Positions 49,624 through 59,891 of a DNA stretch of 64,000 nt are shown piece after piece. The position numbers and the translations under genes were made by a program. The notes under the pieces are model-generated. The model made no database searches. It was not told where the DNA came from and worked only from the letters and a program-made list of their open reading frames with translations. Source of the stretch: Oryza sativa Japonica Group (lineage: Eukaryota > Streptophyta > Magnoliopsida > Poales > Poaceae); contig NC_089039.1 of assembly GCF_034140825.1 (NCBI RefSeq), forward strand, positions 3,308,001 to 3,372,000. Direction: 5' to 3'. Every line of letters begins with the position of its first letter. Position 1 is the stretch's first letter.

Positions 49624-50373
49624 CCCGCCGCCGACGCGGCCGAACAGCGCCATGGACGACCCCCCGAGCCCGTACCCGGTGATCGCCTCGTACAGCCCGC
49701 CCCAGTCGTCGCCGTAGTAGAGCCCGAACGCGTTCACGGCGGCGAACAGCACCAGCAGCGCGCTCGACGCCAGCAGGAACCCCATGGCGGCGCCCGACCT
49801 GAACGCCACCGCGAACGCCCGCCCGATCCCGCGGCGAGCCTCCAGCGCCGTCCTCGCGTTCGCGAACGTCGCCACCCGCATCCCGAGGTAGCCGGAGACC
49901 ACCGAGGTGGTGGCGCCGAGGAGGAACGCCGCCGCGGTGAACGCCGCGTTCGCCAGCGCCGGGCGGCACCGCCTCGCCGCGTCGTACGGGCACGGCTCCG
50001 TCGACGTGGAGAACCGCCCCACGGAGCCCAGCGAGACGAAGATGACCGCCGCGAACGCCGCCATGAACGCGCCCAGGTACTTGTACTCCGTCATCAGGAA
50101 CGACGTCGCGCCCACGGAGATGGCGTGCTGGATCTCCGCGCACCTCGCCTCCACGCCCCGGTAGTCCACGCCGTCCTCCTCGTCGTCGACGCCGTCGCCG
50201 TCGCCGTCGCCGCCGTCGCTCTCCCTCTCCACCTTCCCGGCGCCGCCGACGCCGTCGTGCGGCGGGACGGCCACCCTGGACACCATGTACCACTGGAGCA
50301 CGGCGAAGAGGATGCCGATCACCGCCGCGAGCGGGATGAGCACCTCGGCCGCCACCGTGCCGATGAGCGCCAT
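46284..50373 (-). CDS. Type I H+-translocating inorganic pyrophosphatase
   Basis: Membrane pump that hydrolyses pyrophosphate and moves protons into the vacuole. Four exons (minus): 50373-49537, 48256-47877, 47476-47390, 47292-46284; 770 residues, with many hydrophobic helices. The PPi site [18 protein letters not shown] (about 257-274) is followed across intron 1 by DNVGDNVGD, and the C-terminal [17 protein letters not shown] is intact. [10 protein letters not shown] has Ala where K+-independent type II pumps have Lys, so it should be the K+-dependent class. The cytosolic loop near residues 50-75 is unusually acidic ([18 protein letters not shown]). Coding DNA is extremely GC-rich (last exon especially), unlike AT-rich PP4R3, and exons are few. 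The upstream in-frame codon at 50415 is TTG, so ATG 50373 is the start. It is probably one of several rice paralogues; which one is not certain. Confidence 0.95.
47540..47620 (+). mobile_element. Possible SINE-like fragment in H+-pyrophosphatase intron 2
   Basis: AGAGTCATAGGTGCATGG followed by AAGATTCAAATCTTGG resembles A- and B-box order of a tRNA-derived SINE. No ends were defined, so the call is weak. Confidence 0.3.
47677..47840. repeat. Two-copy repeat of about 80 bp in H+-pyrophosphatase intron 2
   Basis: CAGGGATGTGAGTGTGGT, then TGTG.CG..TGTCT.CCGTGTAATT, then a TTTTAAAAAAA tail occurs at about 47682 and again at about 47762. The copies are diverged by several substitutions. Confidence 0.8.
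48475..48640. mobile_element. Decayed Stowaway MITE in H+-pyrophosphatase intron 1
   Basis: TTCTCCGTTATATGTTATAC at the left, CACTAATATCTATATAAATTT inside and ATCTTATAATACGAAACG at the right match the subfamily of 9165-9314 and 15088-15277. No clear target duplication remains. Confidence 0.55.
49198..49485. repeat. Copy D of the dispersed TTAATCAT..CTAATGA family
   Basis: GTTGCTTTAAACTATCAGAT, AACTTAGTTAATCATG and later TTAATTATATGCTAATAGC followed by TTTCTCGTTTCATGTGCGTTAAC resemble the other copies, with an extra segment in the middle (49330-49420). It lies in H+-pyrophosphatase intron 1, next to the exon 1 donor. Confidence 0.5.
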
Positions 50374-51405
50374 GGATGAACGAAGCGCAAAGCTAAGCTC
50401 GATCGAGAGCTCCAATGGAGGAGAAGACGAGCGAGTGATTGATTCTTGATGGAGAAGAGATGTGGAGTGGTGGTGATCACCAAGCTAAGCTTGCTCTTTA
50501 TAGAAGGGAAGATGTCTCACTTTGCAATTACCCACCTGTATTTTAAGATAATTACAAACAAGTCCTTGTATAAGCTTTTTGGAGGGTGAATATGACATTT
50601 TTTTCCGCATATTTGTGGCTTGTGAGGGTCTAAATGGAAAGTTTGCTGGTGTTCTCTTTGAGCACTGAACAAACCATGCATTGGATCCAGTGTTCAAGAT
50701 CAGTTCGACCGTTTGTTATGGCTTGGTGACAGCTTGTGCTCTCCAGGGACACCGTAGAGCTCATGCTGTACATGTGTATAAACATTTTTGTTGTTTTTGC
50801 AACTTATTTTGTCACTGTCTTCTATCTCACCAAGAAAAGTAGCGAAAAAGCCGCTACAAACGGCACCGTCTAGAATCCTTTACCGTCGGTTCAAATTAGG
50901 TGTATCTGACGCATGAGCATAAGTTATCTACGGTGCGTCTCATTGAGGTTTGGACGCACTGGAAATGCTGACGGACAATGCCATTAGGTAAGCTTTGGGG
51001 TTCACCCATATGCAACAAAATTTCCCTCATCATGCATCTAGCTACCTTCATTTCGAATGGTGGTTTTTGAATAAAACAACTCTGGGTCATGTAGATCTTT
51101 GGCACTTTTCTCTTCTTTGGTCAAAAGAAACTTGGAAAGGCTACTTGATTTATCTTGCTATATTTCAATTTCAAAGTTGTAAATGTCATAAGTTTTCCTG
51201 TGATGATAAACTTTAATAGTTTGCATCTCTCTTTGCTGTTAAGATGTATGCAATCCTGTTCTAATTGGAGGAAAGATGGCCAAAAGAAACCAAAGTTGTT
51301 ACAGCTTCTAGTGAAAAAGCCATAAAAAAAGCTGTTCAAGGGAGCGCACTAGTGTCTTGTGCAGTACAAGTGTCGAGGTTAGATATAATAGGACAAATTA
51401 ACTTA
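50374..51405. promoter_or_regulatory. Upstream region of H+-pyrophosphatase
   Basis: The minus-strand promoter should lie here; the TATA box is listed separately. Beyond about 50700 the sequence is AT-rich with short open frames on both strands (50995-51216, 50896-51105) that have no recognisable product. Confidence 0.5.
50494..50503 (-). promoter_or_regulatory. TATA box of H+-pyrophosphatase gene
   Basis: CTATAAAGAG on the minus strand, about 120 bp before the ATG, is a good match to plant TATA boxes and leaves room for a leader of about 90 bases. Confidence 0.6.
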
Positions 51406-51966
51406 GGACGCGTTCGGTTCGCTCGCCCAGCTAGCCTAGCAGCACTAAACCATCTATTTGCCAACTTGCTAGCCTTGTTGTAGCTCCTCTGTTTGGATGG
51501 TTTTGCTTCTTGTGGCAAGGATTAATGGCTAGCTGCTACAGATGAGTTCCTCTTGTTGCTGAGTTCTTCCATAAATCAATTTTTCCTTTTAGATCCAGAC
51601 TGATTGTTCGTTGTATTTATGGGTTGGTGGAGAGGGCAATTTACAACAAAATTTGAGCGAGCGAGAGTTCACAACAAGATCTGGAAGAAGAGGCCGACAA
51701 GATTGGGTGAGTCATTGAAAAACATCGCTAATTTTACGGCGCCAATTTCATAGAAGTCTGCATCGCCCTTGTTCCAATATTTTCACGCGAACGGAGTTTG
51801 CCGTCGAAGGAGAGCTAAATCGGTTCTCACTGGCTAGCAAGAATTTTCTTGCCCTGCAAAGCTAGCTCGTCCCCAAAACCAAAAGCCAGATTATTTTACC
51901 AGTTCCAAACGTGTAGCTTTACTAAGCGAGGTTAGGATGAGCCTTGCCCAGGATCCAAACGTGCCC
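51406..51966. mobile_element. Non-autonomous Harbinger-like DNA element (561 bp)
   Basis: The left end GGACGCGTTCGGTTC and the inverse of the right end (GGGCACGTTTGGATC) are imperfect inverted repeats. Both are flanked by TTA (51403-51405, 51967-51969), a TWA duplication. No transposase is visible. A further GGCCCCGTTTGGCC start-like sequence follows at 51970 and may be the end of a neighbouring element. Confidence 0.6.
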
Positions 51967-51969
51967 TTA

Positions 51970-52749
51970 GGCCCCGTTTGGCCTCAAGACAACATTTCTT
52001 TGGTAATGAACCTTTCTCGCTTTCAACATTTTGATGGTTTGAACGACAAGTAATTATCACTTTAAATGTTTGAACTGAAATTTAACCGTAGAGAAATAAA
52101 GATTAATTTGTAATGAACCGGAAAGTAACATTTTGCATGTCGAGAATGATATGTGGGCCTAGAGCAATATGCCAATGATAAATACAACAACATTTCCATC
52201 TTTGTGAGCTTGTGATGGTGTCATGGTTATATTTTCGTGTTGCCATGCTTTCAACACACTTTGGTTTGTTCACTAACAAGGACTCCCTCATTTCCATTTT
52301 AAGCATAACCATGAGTTTCTGTCTATTTGGGCTAGTAACCAACCTCCTCTTTTTCTTACCTTCTCTTGAAGTTCTCCTAACATTAGGTAGAAAATGTTTT
52401 GTTTTGAATGAAATAAAGAAACGCTTTTACTATATTATTTTTAAGAGAGAATCCGCTGTGTGTCACTGAATTTATTCATATTCTATAATATGCCATTAAG
52501 TTTGTCAAGATCTACAATATACCAATAACATACCATCGCCGACTAGTTAGATTCGATTAGTACTGTATAATTATCCTAATGACATTAATAACTCTGGGAC
52601 AAAAATTTCTAAAATTTGGCCAAAAATTTCGAAATATTAGCATAGAAGAGAGATTGTCCATCTCAAACTTCGCAAAAATGTGCACTTTTAAGTAAGTAAA
52701 AAAAAAGAAGATAAATAAAAAAAAGAAAGAAGATACTCGAGTATCCTCC
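51970..52749. other. AT-rich spacer upstream of the Pol IV/V subunit gene
   Basis: No gene or well-bounded repeat is seen. The last 100 bases before 52750 are A-rich and probably precede the transcription start. Confidence 0.5.
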
Positions 52750-54450
52750 TCCCCCTTGGCGTAAACGAAAATCTCCCGTCTCGTCGTCTCCTCCGCTCCT
52801 TGCGCCAGCCAAGACGAGCCGCGGCTGCCGATCGCCATCGCAGGGGAGGGGGAGGGGGATCCTGGTGAGCATCCACGTCCTCTTTCTGATTCATCTCTCT
52901 CTCCCACCGGGAATTTGCTTGCGTTAACCCTAGCTTCTCTTCTAGTCTAGATCTGGAAGAAGCTCTCCTCCTCCTCTTTTTTACAGCCTTAAACCTCTCT
53001 TAAATACAACCAGTAACAGTTTTTTTTTCTTTTTGTTCCCCAAAAAATTTGGGGGTTCAACTGAACCCCCCATGTCCCAAGTTCGGAGTGCTTTGATTTG
53101 CGCCTAAAATGCTCTGCACAAACTCAAGGCGACTTTCATAAATCGGTGGAGTCTTTTTTGTTCATTATCCGAGGTTATATTCTTATTGTGTGTAGCATTG
53201 GATGTTAATGATGGGAGAAATCTATCTAGTATATTAAGTTATAGGAAATCTTGATAGTTCTTCCTGGTGTGCACTTGAGAGTAGGCAAATGCACTAGCGG
53301 GAACAAACCAGTGTTGTTCAGTGGCTGTACCCTAATTAGGTCACCAGTTGAATCACATGCTTGTTGTATTATCCAAGTGTATGGATTTGTGGAGCTTCTG
53401 TATGATGATAACGTCTTGTATTATGTAGGTGCATTCGCAATACGAAACTATGGAGCTGCTATCTTATATTGTAGTAATGTTGTATGAATTCAGGGAGCTT
53501 CTGTCTTATGTAGGCTCATTTCACAACAGGAAACATGCAACTGTTAGCTCAAATGGTTTGTTCTCACTCTTGTAGTTGCTGGGTTTCAAAGCCAGCTGTG
53601 GGCTCTTTCTAGCATTTAGGACTAACTGTGGGCTGAGTTGCCTTGGCAACTTGAAAACTGTATGGGCCAACTAGGATCTCTGCGGTGGACCGGCTCAACT
53701 TAGGCACTGGATCTGGTATCTCTGGTCAGACCATGGGGCTGGTACAGATCTGATGATGCTAAAACAAATAGATGTATGCTGATGGTGCAAGCTGCGCAAA
53801 TGTTTTGCGGTTTTCTCATTTCCCTTGACTATATTTTTCTTGGAGATATGTGAAAAGTTTATGTAGGAGGACATTATAGCTAGATTTGTGAAAAGTTTAT
53901 GTAGGAGGACATTATAGCACAACTCTTTTGGTAGATCTGGTTCCTTCTCTACACTTGTTGTGTGTGATATGCATATCATAGATGTTACATTCCTGAAAAA
54001 GTGCAGCATTGAATTAAGAATACCATTAAATTGAAATTTTTTAAGTGTATACACCTAAAAGGTTGGATCATGGTTTTACATGATGGCGTATTGGCGTTAC
54101 AAGGCCAAAGCCAAATATACCCAGTCTTTTCCATCAAGTGGAATCATTATCCATTTTTTTTCTTTGCCGTTTAATCTGATGCTCCTAGTTGTGTATATAC
54201 TGAATTTGTTCATGCAGACATGAGGAATTTCTGTTGATGTGTCATGTCCTTGAAAATATGTTTGAAATTTTATATTCCTTTTATCAACATTGCAAGTGTG
54301 CAATTCATCCTTGTTAGCAGAAGGGGATGCAATTCCTAGCTCTGTGCCGCAATCTCTTAAACATTTGTTGATGTTACTTTTATTGAAAGACTGTTGCATG
54401 GGCATAGGCTGACATCTTGAATATTGGGTCTTTTTGACAGGCAATCAACC
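52750..54450 (+). promoter_or_regulatory. 5' leader with a 1.58-kb intron, Pol IV/V subunit 7 gene
   Basis: A GC-rich segment (52750-52864) looks like a leader exon ending CCTG/GTGAGC. The acceptor TTTTTGACAG ends at 54440, ten bases before the ATG. The whole coding region would then lie in exon 2. The leader intron contains a 32-bp duplication (53849-53918). Short open frames inside it are unsupported. Confidence 0.6.
53849..53918. repeat. Exact 32-bp direct repeat in the leader intron
   Basis: TGTGAAAAGTTTATGTAGGA plus GGACATTATAGC occurs at 53849-53880 and 53887-53918, separated by TAGATT. The copies are identical, so the duplication is recent. Confidence 0.9.
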
Positions 54451-54978
54451 ATGGTTTTCCTTAAGGTGGAGATGTCTTTGAATGTGTTGATCTCACCTAG
54501 CCAGCTGAGCCCCCAGGGTCTCTTGCTCCGCAAGGCTGTCATTGTCCGCCTTCTGGAGGATATAGCAAACCGGAAGGCCTCCAAGGATCATGGTTACTAC
54601 ATTGCTGTGAGTGAGCTGAAGGCGATATCAGAAGGGAAAGTGCGTGAGCTGACCGGAGACGTTCTTTTCCCGGTGACGTTCACCTGCATCACGCAGAAGC
54701 CTATGAAGGGCGAGGTCTTAGTTGGCTCCGTGGACAAGATCCTCAAGCATGGCATTTTCCTCAAATCTGGACCGATAGAAAGCATCTTTCTGTCGGAGAA
54801 GACGATGAGCGACTTCAAGTACATTGGTGGGGAGAACGCGGTGTTCATGAATGAACACTCGAAGCTGGAGAAGGACACCGTCGTGCGCTTCAAGGTCATG
54901 GGGTTCCGCTGGATGGAAGCCGATCGCCAGTTCCAGCTCCTTGCTACCCTGGCTGGTGACTATCTTGGACCACTATGA
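54451..54978 (+). CDS. NRPE7: Seventh subunit of RNA polymerase IV/V (NRPD7/NRPE7 type)
   Basis: RPB7-family stalk subunit of the plant-specific polymerases that make siRNA precursors and scaffold RNAs for RNA-directed DNA methylation. The 175-residue frame has no intron. The N-terminal half (MVFLKVEMSLNVLISPSQL to about 80) is the RPB7 tip domain. The second half is an S1-like OB fold (GEVLVGSVDKILKHGIFLKSGPIESIFLS). The ending LLATLAGDYLGPL and features such as LLRKAVIVRLLEDIA and GENAVFMNEH resemble Arabidopsis NRPD7/NRPE7 (GDNLGPF end) rather than the Pol II NRPB7. That assignment is from remembered sequences. An upstream in-frame TTG at 54424 lies in the intron; ATG 54451 in good context (AACCATGG) is the start. 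Confidence 0.88.
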   Translation: MVFLKVEMSLNVLISPSQLSPQGLLLRKAVIVRLLEDIANRKASKDHGYYIAVSELKAISEGKVRELTGDVLFPVTFTCITQKPMKGEVLVGSVDKILKHGIFLKSGPIESIFLSEKTMSDFKYIGGENAVFMNEHSKLEKDTVVRFKVMGFRWMEADRQFQLLATLAGDYLGPL

Positions 54979-55968
54979 ACTGCTTCTAATGGTGGCTCTG
55001 CTGCACATTTTGCTACCTTGATGAATGGATTTGAAATGTGTTAGCCTTAACCTGCTGTCTGTAGTTTGGTGTCGTGATGACTGATCATACCTGTATCGTA
55101 TCTGTGATGCTGGTTGTTGATGTAAATGGCATTAGGCCATATGTTTAGCATTTCAGCATGATGAGAATTGTCATGGCTGATGAACCTCTATTTCCTATGG
55201 CTGCTCACCGTTCTACCATGCATATATTTGCTGCCTTCCTTTCTGAGATATTGCCTTTCCAGTGTAGAATTTGCATTATTTCTCTATGCAATTACTTCCC
55301 TGTCACAATCAGCTCATTGTGACAAGTAGCATAATACTCCCAAGATCATGAGGTTCAACAGAAAATTAGTCCTGCCAATTCCAAGATTTCCATCACAAAC
55401 AATCGAAAACAAAAATGTCTGTTCGTGATTGGAATACAGGTTGGAACACGTATTGCAGCCCATGCTATCATCTCATCTCAAAGATAGATCAAGATTCAAA
55501 AACGTGCAAAGGAGCCTCTGAAAATTGAGGCCCTTGCTGAAGAATGATATTGCATGAAGCACATGCCCTGATAAGACATTCAGTGTGAAAAAAAAAACAG
55601 AAAAAAGAACATGCTCAAGTTGCTTGCGTCACATTGCATATCAGAATTGCTAGACAGGCAACACAGACTGCTATGGGAAACAGCAGGATCCATGCTGAAT
55701 GATCTTGCATGAACCGTGCTCTGATAAGACATTCAGTGTGAAAAAACAGGAAAAAAAATTGCTCAAGTTCAGCACAGATTGCTAAGAAAAACAGCAGGAT
55801 CCATTTCATAGTCAGGCTCAGAGAGTGCAAGCACAAAGTACAACTGAGCGTCTTCAGTTGACTTCGTTTATTATTACAATTACACTGCATGGTGGTTCAA
55901 TATGTTTCAGATAGATGGACAAAGATTTAAGCAGACTATATAACACATGGATATTTATGACAATAGGA
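54979..55968. other. Convergent spacer with a duplicated segment
   Basis: It contains the 3' UTR of the Pol IV/V subunit gene and a tandem duplication of about 155 bp (55538-55830). No gene is supported; a minus-strand frame at 55615-55890 overlaps the duplication and lacks similarity. Confidence 0.6.
55538..55830. repeat. Two-copy tandem repeat of about 155 bp
   Basis: Both copies contain GAATGAT.TTGCATGAA, GATAAGACATTCAGTGTGAAA, an A-rich run, TTGCTCAAGTT and ACAGCAGGATCCAT, starting near 55540 and 55695. Indels make the second copy shorter. It lies downstream of the universal stress gene's stop codon and may be transcribed. Confidence 0.8.
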
Positions 55969-57810
55969 TCAACCATCGGCTGTCTTGACAACTGTGACTG
56001 GGCAAGTGGCGTTGTTCACGACGTAGTCGCTGACGCTACCTAACAGCACCCTGAAGGAACCAGGAAGAGGAATGCAAAGGTTAGAACTGGCAATGATGTG
56101 AACAATGTGCATCAATAACAATGGGGGGAAAAGCTTTGGTTACAACCTCTTGAGTTTGCCAAGACCCCTGCTTCCAATAACCAAGCAGCTCATGGGGATT
56201 TCGTTGATGGCTTGGCATAGCTTCTCACGGGGATCTCCCCAAAGGACTTTGAAAACCACCACAACCTGTATAAAAGAACCAAAAACCTTATAATATTGCA
56301 AGGGAGTGCCAATTAATTGAACCATATGGTATTGAGAGAGTGATCACCTCCTTCTGCCTGGCCACAGTATTAAGCATGTCCAATGTTTCGGCATCAGGCT
56401 TTGCTCCATATTTCTTTGCAATTGTAGGTTCAGAGAAATCCGAGAGGGGAATCAATGCTGTATATTAAAAAAACCCAACGAAATCAAGATGTTAAGCAGT
56501 CCTTGTTTGCAGACTAGAATAATCAGCACTGAGTGAATAATAATTAATTGCAGAATAACCTTAATAACATATCAACAAAACAGAATCCTTCACTTGCAAG
56601 TAGTCTGAATTGGAAATGCATCATGCAAACACACACCTTAATAAGAGATCAGCATAACATAATCCCTCACATGCAACTAGCGTGCGCTGGCGACGCAAAG
56701 CACAAATACATGGCCAATACTTACCATTTATGTACATGACAAAATATTTCACTGATGAGTGTTTCAATACTCACAGTATTATTAAGTGCAGTGTAGGTAA
56801 ATACTCTAGCTGCAAACTCCAAAAGTTTTTTTTTGACCAGGAGCAAACTCCAAAAGTTTGGACAGCTTGTGACATCTATCTTTATAATGCGAAACATGGA
56901 CATTGTGCGCAACTGCATATGAAAGATGAACTATCTACCATTTTTCCTAAACTGTTCACCGAATCTTAAACTGGAGATATAGCAGGATGTGGGTAAAGAT
57001 TCTGAAGATACACAGTCACCCATTAATGGTAAGTACACTAGGCCGTGATTCTGCCACTAGCCAACTAGCCAAGTAACCTGTTCTTGCAAAAATGTTTGAT
57101 GAGACAAAGATGATGCACTATGGTTTGCCTGAAGGATATCAAGGTGAATGATCCCAGGAGCTGGCAGTACACAATTAGCAACAAATTATCGGCCAATCCA
57201 CTAGTCAATCATCGTTTCTGGGTTGCACAAAATGGTGTCTGGTAAATCAACGGTCGATTCCATTATGGTAATGGGCAAACTAACCCAACCTCACACAAAG
57301 AAATCACCCAAACTTAAGTAACCAATCAAGAAACATCATCTACTACGCGCCAAATAAGCAAAAATCCAAGAAGCAGTCCACAGTGACTGAGAAGAGTAAA
57401 TCACTGAATCACTCAGCAAAAGAAGCTGAAAAGCATCACTGATTAATCCTCTCGATCTGGTCATCGAACAGAGCCTACGCGTGGAATCCATCATCATGCA
57501 GATCATATCCGACTTCGATTCGGATGGGATGGATGGATCAACCAACAAGAACAGTAACGCGACTACGCGAGCGCCATGGGAGGTAGAAGTGGAAGAGAAG
57601 GGAGAGGAGGAGCGTACGGGAGCCGGTGGCCTCCCAGAGGAGGGTCTCGCCCTGCTCGTAGTCGGGGTCCTTGAGGACGTGGAGGAGGATGAGGTGGTCG
57701 CCGGCGCGGAGCAGGTTGTCCGCCGCCCACCGCAGCGCCGCGCGGCTCCCCTCCGAGAAGTCCACCGCCGCCCCCACCCACCGCTCCGCCGCCGCCGCCT
57801 CGCCCGCCAT
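55969..57810 (-). CDS. Small universal stress (UspA-fold) protein
   Basis: A single-domain nucleotide-binding stress protein, probably cytosolic, with no signal or membrane segment. Four exons (minus): 57810-57618, 56457-56348, 56265-56147, 56050-55969; 167 residues, typical for stand-alone plant USPs. RWVGAAVDFSEGSRAALRWA is the first strand and helix of the fold, and HLILLHVLKDPDYEQGE the second strand. The C-terminal G-2x-G-9x-G-S motif (GSRGLGKLKRVLLGS) matches the ATP-binding type of UspA domain, so it should bind ATP. The exact physiological role cannot be read from sequence. The start is the first ATG and fits the family N-terminus. Intron 1 is long (1.16 kb). Confidence 0.93.
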
Positions 57811-59891
57811 GCTCGCTGCTCACCTCGCTCTCGCTGCTGCTTCGTTCTTGGCTTGGCTTGGCTTGCTCTTGCAGCTTCTTGGCTTGTGGAGGTCACTGTG
57901 CTGGAAGGGATGGGGAAGCAAGGTAGAAATACTCGCCTGCTTGTTCTCCCTTTATTCTCTTTTCACTATTTTATTCTCAAACAAGAAATTCATAAGCATA
58001 TTTGTTTGATCCAGAGTTTTAGACATGCCTATCTTGATGCCAGGGATGGTTTTTTAATCTATTTTTCTTATTAAACTTTTATTTTTCTTCAATAAGAGGA
58101 TATTTGTTGATGCAAATATGTGTTAAAAAAGTTATAGTGTTTGCTCTTTGGCTTATCAATCGTAGTCAAAGTTTAAATTTTAAATTTATATTTTATTTTT
58201 ATGATTTTTGATTTTATAAAAACACATATGTAAATATATTACACATAAATTACTTTTAATTGCTAAAAAGGTTACGGCTTATAATCAAAGCTGTTATGCT
58301 TTCTTAATAAATACTCTCTTCGCCCCCATAAAATTATAAGTCGTTTGATATTTTGCTTATGAAAGTTCTTTGGGAAAAAAAGCAACATCTGTAACACCAA
58401 ATTAGTTTCATTAAATTTAATATTAAATATACCTTGGCAATATGTTTACTTTGTATTGAAAATAGCGGTATATTTTCTACAAACTTGATTAAACTTATAG
58501 AAATTTAATTAAAAAAGAGTCAAACAATATATAATTAACATATAATTGAAGAGTAACTGTTAGGATATTTATTGGTGCAGTCTACTACTTTCTCTAGGGA
58601 AAAGAAGGAAAATGAAAATGAGAGATCTTCACATTATTTGTTGAGCCACAGGGCCTTTACTTTCATGTGAGGAAAAAGGAGAGAAATTGTCTAGAGTTGT
58701 GCTCTTTCTGCATGACAGCTGGCCAGCATCTGTATGATGATGATCCACGTTGACAAGCAGTCAGCCATGCATGTGTTTCTCCATTTATTTTTTTTGTTTG
58801 GTTCCTCTTATCTTGTTAGCTTGTTGTCAATCAGTATTCAAGTGTTAATTTGTCTGTTCCTGTTCTTCAAAATAGTCATGAACCTGTATTTCTTCTATCT
58901 AAGATTTTTTTTTTCAAAAAGAAAAGGCGCAGCTAGTTTTGCAGAATGATGAGTTGACCGTGCACTTCCTTTCTGAAGAGGAAAAATGGTGATAAAACAA
59001 GCAACAAAGTTTTAATTATGGTCCATATTTTCAACCAAACGCATAATAAGAGACCTTTTCAATTATTTATAATCCATCAATAATATAGTAATGCCACCCA
59101 AATTGTAGAACTTTAAATTTAATTGCTCCAAGATAAAATGTCAAAATTTAGCAACTTGCACATGTTCTTTCTCAATCAACAATAAGACAACCAATTGGGT
59201 CCCTTGAAAAAAAAGCAAAACATGTGTGCAAGTTGTTCAATTTGTATTTACAAAACAAGAAAGTAAAAACACCATACATAATAATATATGCGTGCACCAT
59301 CAGTCCAAAACGTCATGTGCCTATTGCGAGAGCGACCGCTCATGGTATAAGATTCCTTATCCAAAGATCATCCACATCCAATTGACCTGATATTAAGAAA
59401 AAAAATGCAATATATCTTTTCTAGAAGTATTTTGGCATCTAGAATCTGGAGTTCTGGACCATTTAAAATGCAACAAAGTTGAATTATTTTATTCTATAGT
59501 ACATGTCCACGTCAAAACCTTCGTTGTCCACTGAACTATATAGAATATTCAAGGTGTACATGCAAACAACAAATGGATTTTTACACCTTTCTTATGGAGT
59601 TTTACATGGACTTTATGGAAAGCATGTTGTGACATCCAATCTCAGATGGAATATCTCCTACTTACCAAGCTTAAGAGTAAGTTAGTGATTGATCTGCTGA
59701 CTGTTGGATTACTGATTTTTGCCACTTAGCCAGAAATGGTTGGTCCCAACTCCCAAACTGTTCATTGGGCAATCAGTTGGCAGAATACCTTCTCACCTTG
59801 GCTTACCTTCACAATGCAACTTCCATACTAACTAACTGGATCAAAGTTATCCTATATCTGGATGAGAACTTGGAGATGCCATTTACTAGTT
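57811..59891. other. AT-rich spacer between the USP gene and the LdpA-like gene
   Basis: It holds the USP promoter (57811-57920) and AT-rich DNA with a decayed MITE (58314-58540). The 3' UTR of the LdpA-like gene lies at its right edge. Open frames at 57481-58074, 58734-58949 and 59503-59685 look accidental. Confidence 0.6.
58314..58540. mobile_element. Stowaway-like MITE remnant
   Basis: The left end CTCTCTTCGCCCCCATAAAA after TA resembles a Stowaway terminus, and the interior (ACCAAATTAGTTTCATTAAAT) is typical. The right terminus is not recognisable, so the end given is approximate. Confidence 0.45.

Noticed and set aside
49528-50379. 283-codon plus-strand frame opposite pyrophosphatase exon 1
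   Set aside because: Antisense shadow in GC-rich DNA with Arg/His/Glu-rich composition and no domain.
57481-58074. 197-codon plus-strand frame across the universal stress gene start
   Set aside because: Antisense shadow of exon 1 continuing into AT-rich promoter DNA.
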